A DNA stretch of 18,241 nucleotides from Syntrophaceae bacterium UBA4810 (GTDB lineage: Bacteria > Desulfobacterota > Syntrophia > Syntrophales > Smithellaceae). Below are positions 7,784 through 13,784 of this stretch, one piece after another. The notes beneath the pieces are model-generated. The model did no database searches. It was not told the origin of the DNA and was given only the letters and a program-made list of their open reading frames with translations. A program made the position numbers and the translations under genes. The stretch is from contig DHGA01000079.1 in NCBI GenBank assembly GCA_002402545.1, positions 1 through 18,241 on the forward strand, given 5' to 3'. Every line of letters begins with the position of its first letter. Within the stretch, counting starts at the first letter, position 1.

Positions 7784-8593
7784 ATGACAAAAGAACTTGA
7801 CCGATACAGAAAGTATGGCGAGTTGATAGAAAAACTGATTCGCCCCGCAAGCTTTCCATTGGCAGTAAAACTGATTCAATCGGAAACAGAAATATTACCT
7901 GAATATAAAAGACCTTCCAGAGACATGGGCCTGCAGAATTTTGTCTGCCAGAATTTCAAAATGGCCCGCACCTACGGCTGGACCATCGCCGTCACTGAAG
8001 CGGATATCAACTGCAAACCCGTGCGCGCCTTATATGGATGGGATATACCGACGACGGAAGAAATAGATTGGGCTGAATCTTTCAGCGTTGGACTGTATGC
8101 AAAAGACGCTGCGATCGCGAAAACTTTCAGCCAGCATCTTTATTCACTGGATAAAAATATTACCGGGCTGATTATTTCTCCCCTAACGCGGACTAAAGTC
8201 GTGCCCGACACTGTATTGGTATACTGTATGCCCGCTCAGGCGATGCGGTTTGTTCAGGGCTACCTCTTCATGGAAGGAGGTGTGCTGGAATTTAGCGCGG
8301 CGGGAAGAGTTGGCTCCTGCCACGAGGGTGTGACAAAAACGATTAAAACCAATAAACCACAATATGTAACGCTGGGCAATGGCGACCGAATCTGGGGCGG
8401 AGCACATGATCACGAAGTAATGTTTGCCTGCCCTGCTAATAAGCTGGACATACTGATGGAGGGGCTAGAGAAAACGCACGCGGCCGGCCTGCGGTATCCG
8501 ATACCTCAATACATGAATTACTCTCCCGGTTTTCAGGCAGAATTCGAAAAAGCAGCCGTCGACCGGGCGGGCGGCACTATCAAAAAAACATAA
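7784..8593 (+). CDS. DUF169 family protein
   Basis: A 269-residue protein of the DUF169 family, recognised from the N-terminal PASFPLAVKLI segment, the Cys-containing QNFVCQNFKMARTYGWT stretch, the GRVGSCHEGV motif and the C-terminal PGFQAEFEKA. Cysteines at about 55, 77, 148, 179 and 216 could bind metal or a cluster, but this is inference. No signal peptide or membrane segment is seen. DUF169 proteins are common in methanogens and syntrophic or sulfate-reducing bacteria and have no assigned function. AGGAGGT lies 5-6 nt before the ATG. Pairing with a methyltransferase may hint at a methyl-transfer or cofactor role. Confidence 0.82.
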   Translation: MTKELDRYRKYGELIEKLIRPASFPLAVKLIQSETEILPEYKRPSRDMGLQNFVCQNFKMARTYGWTIAVTEADINCKPVRALYGWDIPTTEEIDWAESFSVGLYAKDAAIAKTFSQHLYSLDKNITGLIISPLTRTKVVPDTVLVYCMPAQAMRFVQGYLFMEGGVLEFSAAGRVGSCHEGVTKTIKTNKPQYVTLGNGDRIWGGAHDHEVMFACPANKLDILMEGLEKTHAAGLRYPIPQYMNYSPGFQAEFEKAAVDRAGGTIKKT

Positions 8594-8709
8594 GTAATAA
8601 ATTTTTATTTTTAAAATAGACGGCGCGTGATTCGAAGTAAATATTTCAGATAAATTAACTATGATATAATCAGCAATAAATATACAACCGTGATTAATGT
8701 CTTTTTCAC
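8594..8709. other. Intergenic stretch with a radical SAM C-terminal relic
   Basis: AT-rich stretch after the DUF169 stop. On the minus strand 8621-8647 encodes EIFTSNHAP, nearly the same as EFFTSNHAP at 9867-9893 in the C-terminus of the radical SAM gene. Within the seven shared residues the four base differences are all synonymous third positions. No start codon or ribosome site marks it as a gene; it is read as a relic or attachment-like duplicate. Confidence 0.45.
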
Positions 8710-8765
8710 ATGTATACAACTTGTTGACAACTTGCATAATTAGTTTATAATAAAGTTGTCTACAA
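8710..8765. repeat. Left inverted-repeat element (operator/promoter) of the HTH-HATPase-STAS cassette
   Basis: Arms TTGTTGACAACTT (8721-8733) and AAGTTGTCTACAA (8753-8765) are inverted with 12 of 13 matches. A third half-site, ATGTATACAACTT, lies just upstream at 8710-8722, giving ACAACTT twice with 11-bp spacing. A very similar element lies just after the gene at 9808-9853. Being interleaved with promoter boxes, it is a strong operator candidate. Confidence 0.75.
8724..8751 (+). promoter_or_regulatory. Consensus sigma-70 promoter for the HTH-HATPase-STAS gene
   Basis: TTGACA (8724-8729) and TATAAT (8746-8751) are both perfect, with a 16-nt spacer. The -35 box is part of the left arm of the inverted repeat, and the right arm covers the start-point region, so binding there should block transcription. 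The 5' leader would be only about 20 nt and has no clear Shine-Dalgarno sequence. Confidence 0.75.
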
Positions 8766-8779
8766 AAACGGCATAATAT

Positions 8780-9799
8780 ATGGACATTAAAACCTTAATA
8801 CTCAATTCGATAAGGAAACGAGGGCATGTCAAAACTTCAGACATTGTCAAAAAGACCAAATATTCGAGAGCTTATGTACACAGGCATCTGAAAAATCTTG
8901 TCGAAGATCGTATTATCACCCTTGTTGGTAAATCCAATCAAGCACACTATATTTTAGCTTCAAAGAAAAGACTGATAAGCTCAAAGCCCCTAATAATTCA
9001 TAGAATAATGACGAATCATGGGCTTGCTGAAGACAAGATTCTGCAAAAAGTAAAAGAACAAAGCGCAATTTTCCAAAACATTGCCGAGAACATTTCCTCA
9101 ATCACCGATTACGCTTTCACGGAAATGCTCAATAACGCCATAGAACATTCTGCATCAGAAAAAATCGACATTGTAATTATGAAAACAGCCGATGATGTTC
9201 ATTTTACCATAACCGATTGGGGCGTCGGTATACTTAACAATATAATGAATAAAAAGCGCCTTAACTCAGAAATGGAAGCTATACAGGATTTGCTCAAGGG
9301 AAAAGAAACTACATTGCCTGAGGCGCACAGCGGCGAAGGGATTTTTTTCACTTCAAAAATTGCTGACTCTTTGAAAATCAAAAGTTTCTCCAAAAAAATT
9401 GTTTTTGATAACGTTATGCAGGATATCTATGTAAAAGATGTAAGGTCGGTTAAAGGAACACGTGTGGATTTTTCTTTACGGCTCAATTCCCAAAAAACAC
9501 TTTCCGACCTTTTCAGTAAATACACTGATGAATCTTTTGAATTCACCAAAACAGGCGTCAAGGTTAAACTGTATCATTATAATGTAGATTATGTCTCCAG
9601 GTCACAAGCCCGCAGAATTCTGGCGGGGCTTGAGAAATTTAAAACAATTGAACTCGATTTTAAGGATGTAAACACAGTAGGTCAGGCATTCGCGGATGAA
9701 ATATTCAGAATTTGGCAGGGAAAGCACCCCAACGCTAAATTCATCATTAAAGATGCCAATGAAAACATCATGCTGATGATTAACAGGGCGCAAACATAG
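8780..9799 (+). CDS. Winged-helix / HATPase / STAS-like (DUF4325) fusion protein
   Basis: A 339-residue three-part protein. Residues 1-62 form a winged helix of MarR/Lrp flavour (HVKTSDIVKKTKYSRAYVHRHLKNL). Residues 95-235 form a GHKL-type ATPase: N box FTEMLNNAIEHS (113-124), G1 box DWGVGI (146-151) and G2 box HSGEGIFF (183-190). Residues 260-335 form a STAS-like DUF4325 domain with ELDFKDVNTVGQAFADEIF. There is no histidine phosphoacceptor domain, so it is not a normal sensor kinase. The layout resembles an anti-sigma-type ATPase and its STAS partner joined to a DNA-binding head, i.e. a one-protein switch. The gene stands alone between two inverted-repeat elements, its likely binding sites. 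ATG 8780 lacks a good ribosome site but fits the start of the winged helix. Target genes and signal are unknown. Confidence 0.85.
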   Translation: MDIKTLILNSIRKRGHVKTSDIVKKTKYSRAYVHRHLKNLVEDRIITLVGKSNQAHYILASKKRLISSKPLIIHRIMTNHGLAEDKILQKVKEQSAIFQNIAENISSITDYAFTEMLNNAIEHSASEKIDIVIMKTADDVHFTITDWGVGILNNIMNKKRLNSEMEAIQDLLKGKETTLPEAHSGEGIFFTSKIADSLKIKSFSKKIVFDNVMQDIYVKDVRSVKGTRVDFSLRLNSQKTLSDLFSKYTDESFEFTKTGVKVKLYHYNVDYVSRSQARRILAGLEKFKTIELDFKDVNTVGQAFADEIFRIWQGKHPNAKFIIKDANENIMLMINRAQT

Positions 9800-9807
9800 T
9801 TTACAGC

Positions 9808-9853
9808 ATGTAGACAACTTGCGTATTTTATATTTATAATAGTTGTCAACAAG
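9808..9853. repeat. Right inverted-repeat element of the HTH-HATPase-STAS cassette
   Basis: Arms ATGTAGACAACTT (9808-9820) and AGTTGTCAACAAG (9841-9853) repeat the pattern and much of the sequence of the left element, including GACAACTTGC after the first arm and a TATAAT (9835-9840) before the second. It begins 9 nt after the cassette gene's stop and contains the last codons and TGA of the radical SAM gene. On the plus strand TAGACA-N18-TATAAT makes a weak promoter pointing into the antisense of that gene. Confidence 0.75.
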
Positions 9854-11378
9854 GCATGGTGAAAAACGGCGCGTGGTTTGACGTGAAAAACTCCGGCATG
9901 CGCCTGACAATGGGCGCCACGGCCGGATGTTTTTTAAAAGTCTTCTCCAGAAAATTGCGCGCGTTCTGGCGGTCCCATCCCGCGGGATGATGAAAACTGC
10001 TGTATAAAGACAGATCTCCTTTATAAAAATTTTCTGTTTGAAGATTCTGCGCCGTATCATTTGCCACCGGCAGATTAAAAATCGCCAGATTCAAAAAATT
10101 AATGCAGTCGCTGTGCGCCACGGTAAAATCCAGCGTTTTACGCGCGCTTACCTCAGTTTCCTGCGGCGTTCCGAAAAGCAGATAAACATACGCGGCAATT
10201 CCCGCTTTTTTGAGTGCATGCAGCGTCGCCGATGCATCGCCTAAATTTATTCCTTTGTTGAGTTTATTGAGCACTTCCTGATCGCCTGATTCGATTCCGA
10301 GCTTGAGTATCACGCAGCCGCTTTGTTTCAAAGACATACAAAAATCAGCGTCCGCGAGTTCCTTGCTTACGCGCGCGAAACCATACCAGGGCGCGCTCGG
10401 CGGCTTTTGGCTGAGGTTTTTCAGCAAGGCAGGCGAAAGCGCGTTATCCAAAAGATGCACCAAAGCCGGCTGATGTTTTTTTACGAGTAACGGCAATTCC
10501 TGATTTACCTGCGTCGCGGATAAAGGCAGATAAGGATTTTCTTCGGCGCGCTCCGGGCAAAAGGCGCACCCGCGCCAGTAACAGCCGCGCGAGGCGCTGT
10601 AAGGCAGGACAAATCCGGGAGAAAGATAAAATTGCGCGGGAAAATCATCGTAATCAGGCAACGAGTTTTTGTGCCCGTCCTCAACACCCAAAAGCTGTAG
10701 CAATTTTTCTTCACCAGCTCCAGCGATCATTTCATCAACAACGCCAGAAAATTTTTCAATGCCCGCGCCAAGCGCCGCCCAGGAAGTTACAAGCGAGCCG
10801 CCCAGAACAATTTTTATCCCCGGATTGATATTTTTGATAAACCCGATCATGGCGAAAGCGCAAAGCGCCTGGCTTAAATAATTTACGGAAAAACCGACAA
10901 ATTCCGGTTCTTCCTTCATAACCGCCATCAGGCGGGCAGAGAAGTAAGGATAAAAAGGATTGTTATCCGGCATTCGCGCGGCTTGCAGTAAATCAGCGCT
11001 TCTTGCCGGCGCCAGCATATTATTGCTAAAATCAGAAAGCGTCAGATGCGCGCCATAGGGTTTCCCGGCCAGGTACAGAACACGGTTTACATCCTGCGCG
11101 GCGCGTGAATACCGGCTTTTGTTTTTATAAGTTTCGATATTTTGCAGCGCGGCGATGTTGGCCTTCAGATTTTTGCAGGCACGTTTGCTCCAGCGATCCG
11201 GCCATTCATTCTCCAGCGCGGTTTGTCCCAACAAAAAATGAATCCCTTCCATGTTGGCATCAATTATGCGGTAACTGACGCCATTGTCTTTCAGGCAGCC
11301 GGCCAATTTGGCAATACCCGCGGGCGGCTCGGAGAGCTTGACCAGCGGGGGATGAATTAAAATAATTTTTGTTTTCAT
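9846..11378 (-). CDS. B12-binding-type radical SAM protein
   Basis: A 510-residue radical SAM enzyme. Residues 1-230 form a B12-binding-like domain (IILIHPPLVKLSEPPAGIAKLAGCLKD spans its beginning), including VGFSVNYLSQ and IVLGGSLVTSW, but the classical DxHxxG cobalamin-ligand motif is not seen. The radical SAM core follows, with SRGCYWRGCAFCPE at 263-276. The cluster cysteines 266, 271 and 274 are spaced CX4CX2C, as in the CYWGKC-type subfamily, not the usual CX3CX2C. LKLGIESGDQEVLNKLNKG is the expected SAM-binding region. The C-terminus FFTSNHAPFF is followed by TMPC and a stop inside the right inverted-repeat element, so the last residues may have been replaced. The substrate is unknown. 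The ATG has only a weak CAGAG upstream. Confidence 0.82.
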   Translation of the reverse strand: MKTKIILIHPPLVKLSEPPAGIAKLAGCLKDNGVSYRIIDANMEGIHFLLGQTALENEWPDRWSKRACKNLKANIAALQNIETYKNKSRYSRAAQDVNRVLYLAGKPYGAHLTLSDFSNNMLAPARSADLLQAARMPDNNPFYPYFSARLMAVMKEEPEFVGFSVNYLSQALCAFAMIGFIKNINPGIKIVLGGSLVTSWAALGAGIEKFSGVVDEMIAGAGEEKLLQLLGVEDGHKNSLPDYDDFPAQFYLSPGFVLPYSASRGCYWRGCAFCPERAEENPYLPLSATQVNQELPLLVKKHQPALVHLLDNALSPALLKNLSQKPPSAPWYGFARVSKELADADFCMSLKQSGCVILKLGIESGDQEVLNKLNKGINLGDASATLHALKKAGIAAYVYLLFGTPQETEVSARKTLDFTVAHSDCINFLNLAIFNLPVANDTAQNLQTENFYKGDLSLYSSFHHPAGWDRQNARNFLEKTFKKHPAVAPIVRRMPEFFTSNHAPFFTMPC

Positions 11379-11395
11379 GCTCTGTGACCGATCAT

Positions 11396-11487
11396 TCCGG
11401 CGTATCCGGCATGCGCCGGAGTAAACAGCCGGAATTCAGATATTTAAAGAAATTATGAAAATACCGGACACCGGTTTACGCCGGTGT
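11396..11487. repeat. Two GC-rich hairpins upstream of the radical SAM gene
   Basis: TCCGGCG (11396-11402) pairs with CGCCGGA (11414-11420), and ACACCGG (11468-11474) pairs with CCGGTGT (11481-11487). They stand out in an AT-rich 265-bp gap and resemble dispersed REP-like repeats of the CCGGCGTA type. They fall in the leader of the radical SAM gene or between the two divergent promoters. The rest of the gap holds only the lemA promoter region. Confidence 0.5.
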
Positions 11488-11564
11488 GACAATTTTATCG
11501 AAATTGCTCATTATTTCCTTAATATTTAATGTTGGCTTATACAAGATTTTTTTGTTTTCGCTTC

Positions 11565-11593
11565 TTGACAGCCGCGCGGCTTTGCGCAATAGT
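11565..11593 (+). promoter_or_regulatory. Possible promoter of lemA
   Basis: TTGACA at 11565-11570 is followed after 17 nt by AATAGT at 11588-11593. The -35 box is perfect and the -10 box is a partial match. The spacer is unusually GC-rich with a GCCGCGCGGC palindrome. Confidence 0.4.
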
Positions 11594-11643
11594 TACAGAG
11601 TTGAAATTATTTTTGGTGTTTAAAAATATCCGGGGGGGGTTAT

Positions 11644-12222
11644 ATGGATCCGAAAAAAAGAGGCTTAATTATCATCATCGCCGCCATCGTCTTACTGGCG
11701 CTTATTGTGGCAGTCTACTACTACGGTAAATATAATTCATTCAAGCGATCAAGTATAGAAATTACAAGCGCCTGGGCGCAGGTGGAAAATCAACTGCAGC
11801 GCCGTTATGATTTGATTCCCAATCTGGTGGAAACGGTAAAAGGCTACGCCAAGCAGGAAAGAGAAGTGCTGATTGAAGTCACTAACGCGCGCGCTAAAGT
11901 GGGCGGCGCGGGAAGCGTACCGGAGAAAATTGCCGCCAACAATCAACTTTCCAGCGCTTTGGGCAGACTTCTGGTGGTCATCGAAAAATATCCTGAACTG
12001 AAATCCAATGAAAATTTTCTGCGCCTGCAGGATGAGCTGGCCGGCACGGAAAACAGAATTGCCGTGGAAAGGATGAGATATAATCAGAAAGTAGAGACAT
12101 ATAATAAAGCCATCGCCATGGTGCCAGGTTCAATTATTGCCAGGCGCGAAGGATTCAAAGAAGAGCCGTTTTTTGAAGCCGTGAAGGAGGCGCAACCCGG
12201 CCCACCACAAGTAAAGTTTTAA
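11644..12222 (+). CDS. lemA: LemA family protein
   Basis: A 192-residue membrane-anchored protein. One transmembrane segment at about residues 8-27 is followed by the LemA coiled-coil domain: YNSFKRSSIEITSAWAQVENQ is close to the family's opening, and RRYDLIPNLVETVKGYA is a hallmark. ARAKVGGAG, NNQLSSALGRL and YPELKSNENFLRLQDEL follow, then ENRIAVERMRYN near the end. Length is normal. LemA proteins are tethered to the cytoplasmic membrane with the helical bundle outside; their role is unclear (linked to envelope stress). The usual TPM-domain partner gene is absent here. The ribosome site is an unusual run of eight G ending 4 nt before the ATG. Confidence 0.93.
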   Translation: MDPKKRGLIIIIAAIVLLALIVAVYYYGKYNSFKRSSIEITSAWAQVENQLQRRYDLIPNLVETVKGYAKQEREVLIEVTNARAKVGGAGSVPEKIAANNQLSSALGRLLVVIEKYPELKSNENFLRLQDELAGTENRIAVERMRYNQKVETYNKAIAMVPGSIIARREGFKEEPFFEAVKEAQPGPPQVKF

Positions 12223-12245
12223 AAATAAATATTTCCACAAATAAA

Positions 12246-12279
12246 CAGCCCGGGGTTTTAATGACTGAGTCCTGGGCTG
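12246..12279 (+). terminator. Probable terminator hairpin after lemA
   Basis: CAGCCCGGG (12246-12254) and CCTGGGCTG (12271-12279) form a 9-bp stem with one G-T pair, starting 24 nt after the lemA stop. The following tract ATTTGTAT is only partly T-rich, so termination strength is uncertain. Confidence 0.5.
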
Positions 12280-12316
12280 ATTTGTATATAATGAGCTTGG
12301 TCATTCTTTTTTTGCT

Positions 12317-12431
12317 GTCATTGCGAACTCCGATTTATCGGAGCGAAGCAACCTCTGAGATCGCTTCGCTTCGCTCGCGATGATATAAAGAGGTCATTGC
12401 GAACCTCGCGTAAGCGAGGTGAAGCAATCTT
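12317..12431. repeat. Pair of dispersed-type hairpin repeats
   Basis: Two units of the form TCATTGCGAAC-hairpin-GAAGCAA lie at about 12318-12356 and 12394-12431. Their inner stems differ: CTCCGA/TCGGAG in the first and CCTCGC/GCGAGG in the second, as expected if structure and not sequence is kept. The stretch between them is rich in CGCTTCG. Such TCATTGCGA...GAAGCAATC repeats are familiar as multicopy elements in many bacterial genomes. The remainder of the 12223-12532 gap shows no gene. Confidence 0.65.
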
Positions 12432-12532
12432 ATATTTCAGGGATTGCCCGGCAGGAATTACAGACGATGCAGTATCCGCCAGGCTCAAACTTCGTCCCAT
12501 TGCAGGCTCTTAGCGATAATACGTTTCATTTG

Positions 12533-13423
12533 TCACTTATTATAATACGCTGTTTTCCATACGCCGTTTTCGCTGGTGATGCGCGAAGGGATGCTTGTAG
12601 CGGCCGGCCTTTTATATCCTTCAATGCTGTATTCAGGGTCATGCGGCAGTAAAATACAATTTCCGGATAACTGCGGCAGGATAGAATAAATTTCCTTATT
12701 TGCTGTCGCCGCGAAAAGTTCATCAATGCTTTTAAACGCGCAAAGTTCCTCAATCGTTTTTAGCGTGGGCGGCATCAGCATTATTTCTTTTCTGCAATGC
12801 ATTTCCAGAGCCTTTTTCGGCGTAACCCACAAAGATTCGGTAAGCTCTGTCGCGTCGGCCACTGGCCTCTGTTCGGGCGGGAGTTTTGCCAGAAAAAAAC
12901 GGGTATCAAAACGCATTTTTTCAAATTCCGGCGTGATCCAGTGCGCGTAGGGCACAAGAACATCGGGGAAAAATACAATGTCTTCTTCGCGGGCAATTTC
13001 ACCAAGCGTTACTTCAGAAGCGTAGAGCCGACGGCGATGCTCAATATATCGCGTACGTATGTTTTTATCATGAAAAGAAACAAAATCACCGGAGACACTG
13101 CCGCCCAGAAGAATTCCCACTTCTTCAAACGTTTCTCTTATAGCGGCAATGAAAAAACCTAAAGCCTCTTGGTCAGGCAGTTCATTTTCCTGCAAAATTC
13201 TTGCCGGATTAAAATCAGGGCTCTTTTTAATATAGCTTCCCAACTCAGGAGAATTATCGTAGTTTTCCACCTGGCCGCCGGGAAAAACATAAGCACCCGC
13301 CATAAAGGATTGTTTGTGATGACGGCGCGCCAGAAATAACTTCCAGCCGGTGCTTTCGGAATGCCGCACCAAAATCACCGTGGCCGCTTTTTTAAAAACT
13401 TTTTTGTCCCCTGTTGAATACAT
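12533..13423 (-). CDS. Nudix hydrolase, NUDT19-like with interrupted Nudix box
   Basis: A 296-residue Nudix enzyme that would hydrolyse a nucleoside diphosphate linked to another group (CoA derivatives in the NUDT19 relatives). The N-terminus AATVILVRHSESTGWKLFLARR is typical of the family's first strands. The Nudix box begins with VFPGGQVE (47-53) and finishes with AAIRETFEEVGILL (93-106), with about 40 residues inserted between the glycines and the REXXEE part, as in the NUDT19 group. The catalytic Arg and Glu residues are present. The start ATG has GAGAG about 6 nt upstream. It is monocistronic; a terminator of the next operon lies behind it. Confidence 0.85.
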   Translation of the reverse strand: MYSTGDKKVFKKAATVILVRHSESTGWKLFLARRHHKQSFMAGAYVFPGGQVENYDNSPELGSYIKKSPDFNPARILQENELPDQEALGFFIAAIRETFEEVGILLGGSVSGDFVSFHDKNIRTRYIEHRRRLYASEVTLGEIAREEDIVFFPDVLVPYAHWITPEFEKMRFDTRFFLAKLPPEQRPVADATELTESLWVTPKKALEMHCRKEIMLMPPTLKTIEELCAFKSIDELFAATANKEIYSILPQLSGNCILLPHDPEYSIEGYKRPAATSIPSRITSENGVWKTAYYNK

Positions 13424-13474
13424 TGTCTTCTCTCAATTAATTTATAGCGTTATTTCTTTTTAAAAGTAAACAGA

Positions 13475-13514
13475 TAAAAAAAGGCGCTTTTCTTCAAAGG
13501 AAAAAGCGCCTTTC
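13475..13514 (-). terminator. Intrinsic terminator of the selenium operon
   Basis: AAAGGCGCTTTT (13480-13491) and AAAAGCGCCTTT (13502-13513) form a perfect 12-bp stem with a 10-nt loop, followed on the minus strand by a T run. It lies 25 nt after the tusA-like stop codon. The symmetry makes it potentially bidirectional, but no plus-strand gene ends here. Confidence 0.9.
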
Positions 13515-13538
13515 AGGCTGTTAAATTCGCAGTTGTAA

Positions 13539-13757
13539 TTAAGCGGAAGGTTTCAAAACGAGTTTGAAATCTTCTGCGCCCGCTTCTTCGATTTTCACCG
13601 AATATTTTTTCGATTCGGCAAGCCTCGTTACGTTTTCTTTGGCCACATTGCTGTCTATCAGAACTGAAATCGTGGCTTTCGGATTTTCTTCCATGGCCTT
13701 TTTTGTTTTTACCACGGGTATCGGACAGCTCAATCCTTTAACATCTACTTCTATCAT
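13539..13757 (-). CDS. TusA/SirA (YedF N-terminal)-like sulfur/selenium carrier
   Basis: A 72-residue single-domain protein of the TusA fold. The hallmark CPxP motif is in GLSCPIPVVKTKKAM, with the active cysteine at position 11; the C-terminal strand is KIEEAGAEDFKLVLK. TusA proteins carry persulfide sulfur; the YedF relatives found with YedE in selenium clusters are thought to handle selenium, and that is the likely role here. It is the last gene of the operon, 27 nt after the kinase-like gene, with AAGGAAG about 8 nt before the ATG and an intrinsic terminator downstream. Confidence 0.88.
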   Translation of the reverse strand: MIEVDVKGLSCPIPVVKTKKAMEENPKATISVLIDSNVAKENVTRLAESKKYSVKIEEAGAEDFKLVLKPSA

Positions 13758-13784
13758 AATCTGCTTCCTTTCTTTTTATTCAAA

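Noticed and set aside
8465..8737. 90-codon minus-strand frame as a gene
   Set aside because: It mostly runs antisense to the DUF169 gene and has no ribosome site; only the short FTSNHAP part is informative.
9854..9990. Plus-strand open frame KNGAWFDVKNSG as a gene start
   Set aside because: It is antisense to the radical SAM C-terminus, and the base changes between the two copies are silent on the minus strand but give a stop on the plus strand at 8627-8631.
12317..12431. CRISPR array
   Set aside because: Only two imperfect units with internal hairpins and no regular spacers; these are dispersed hairpin repeats.
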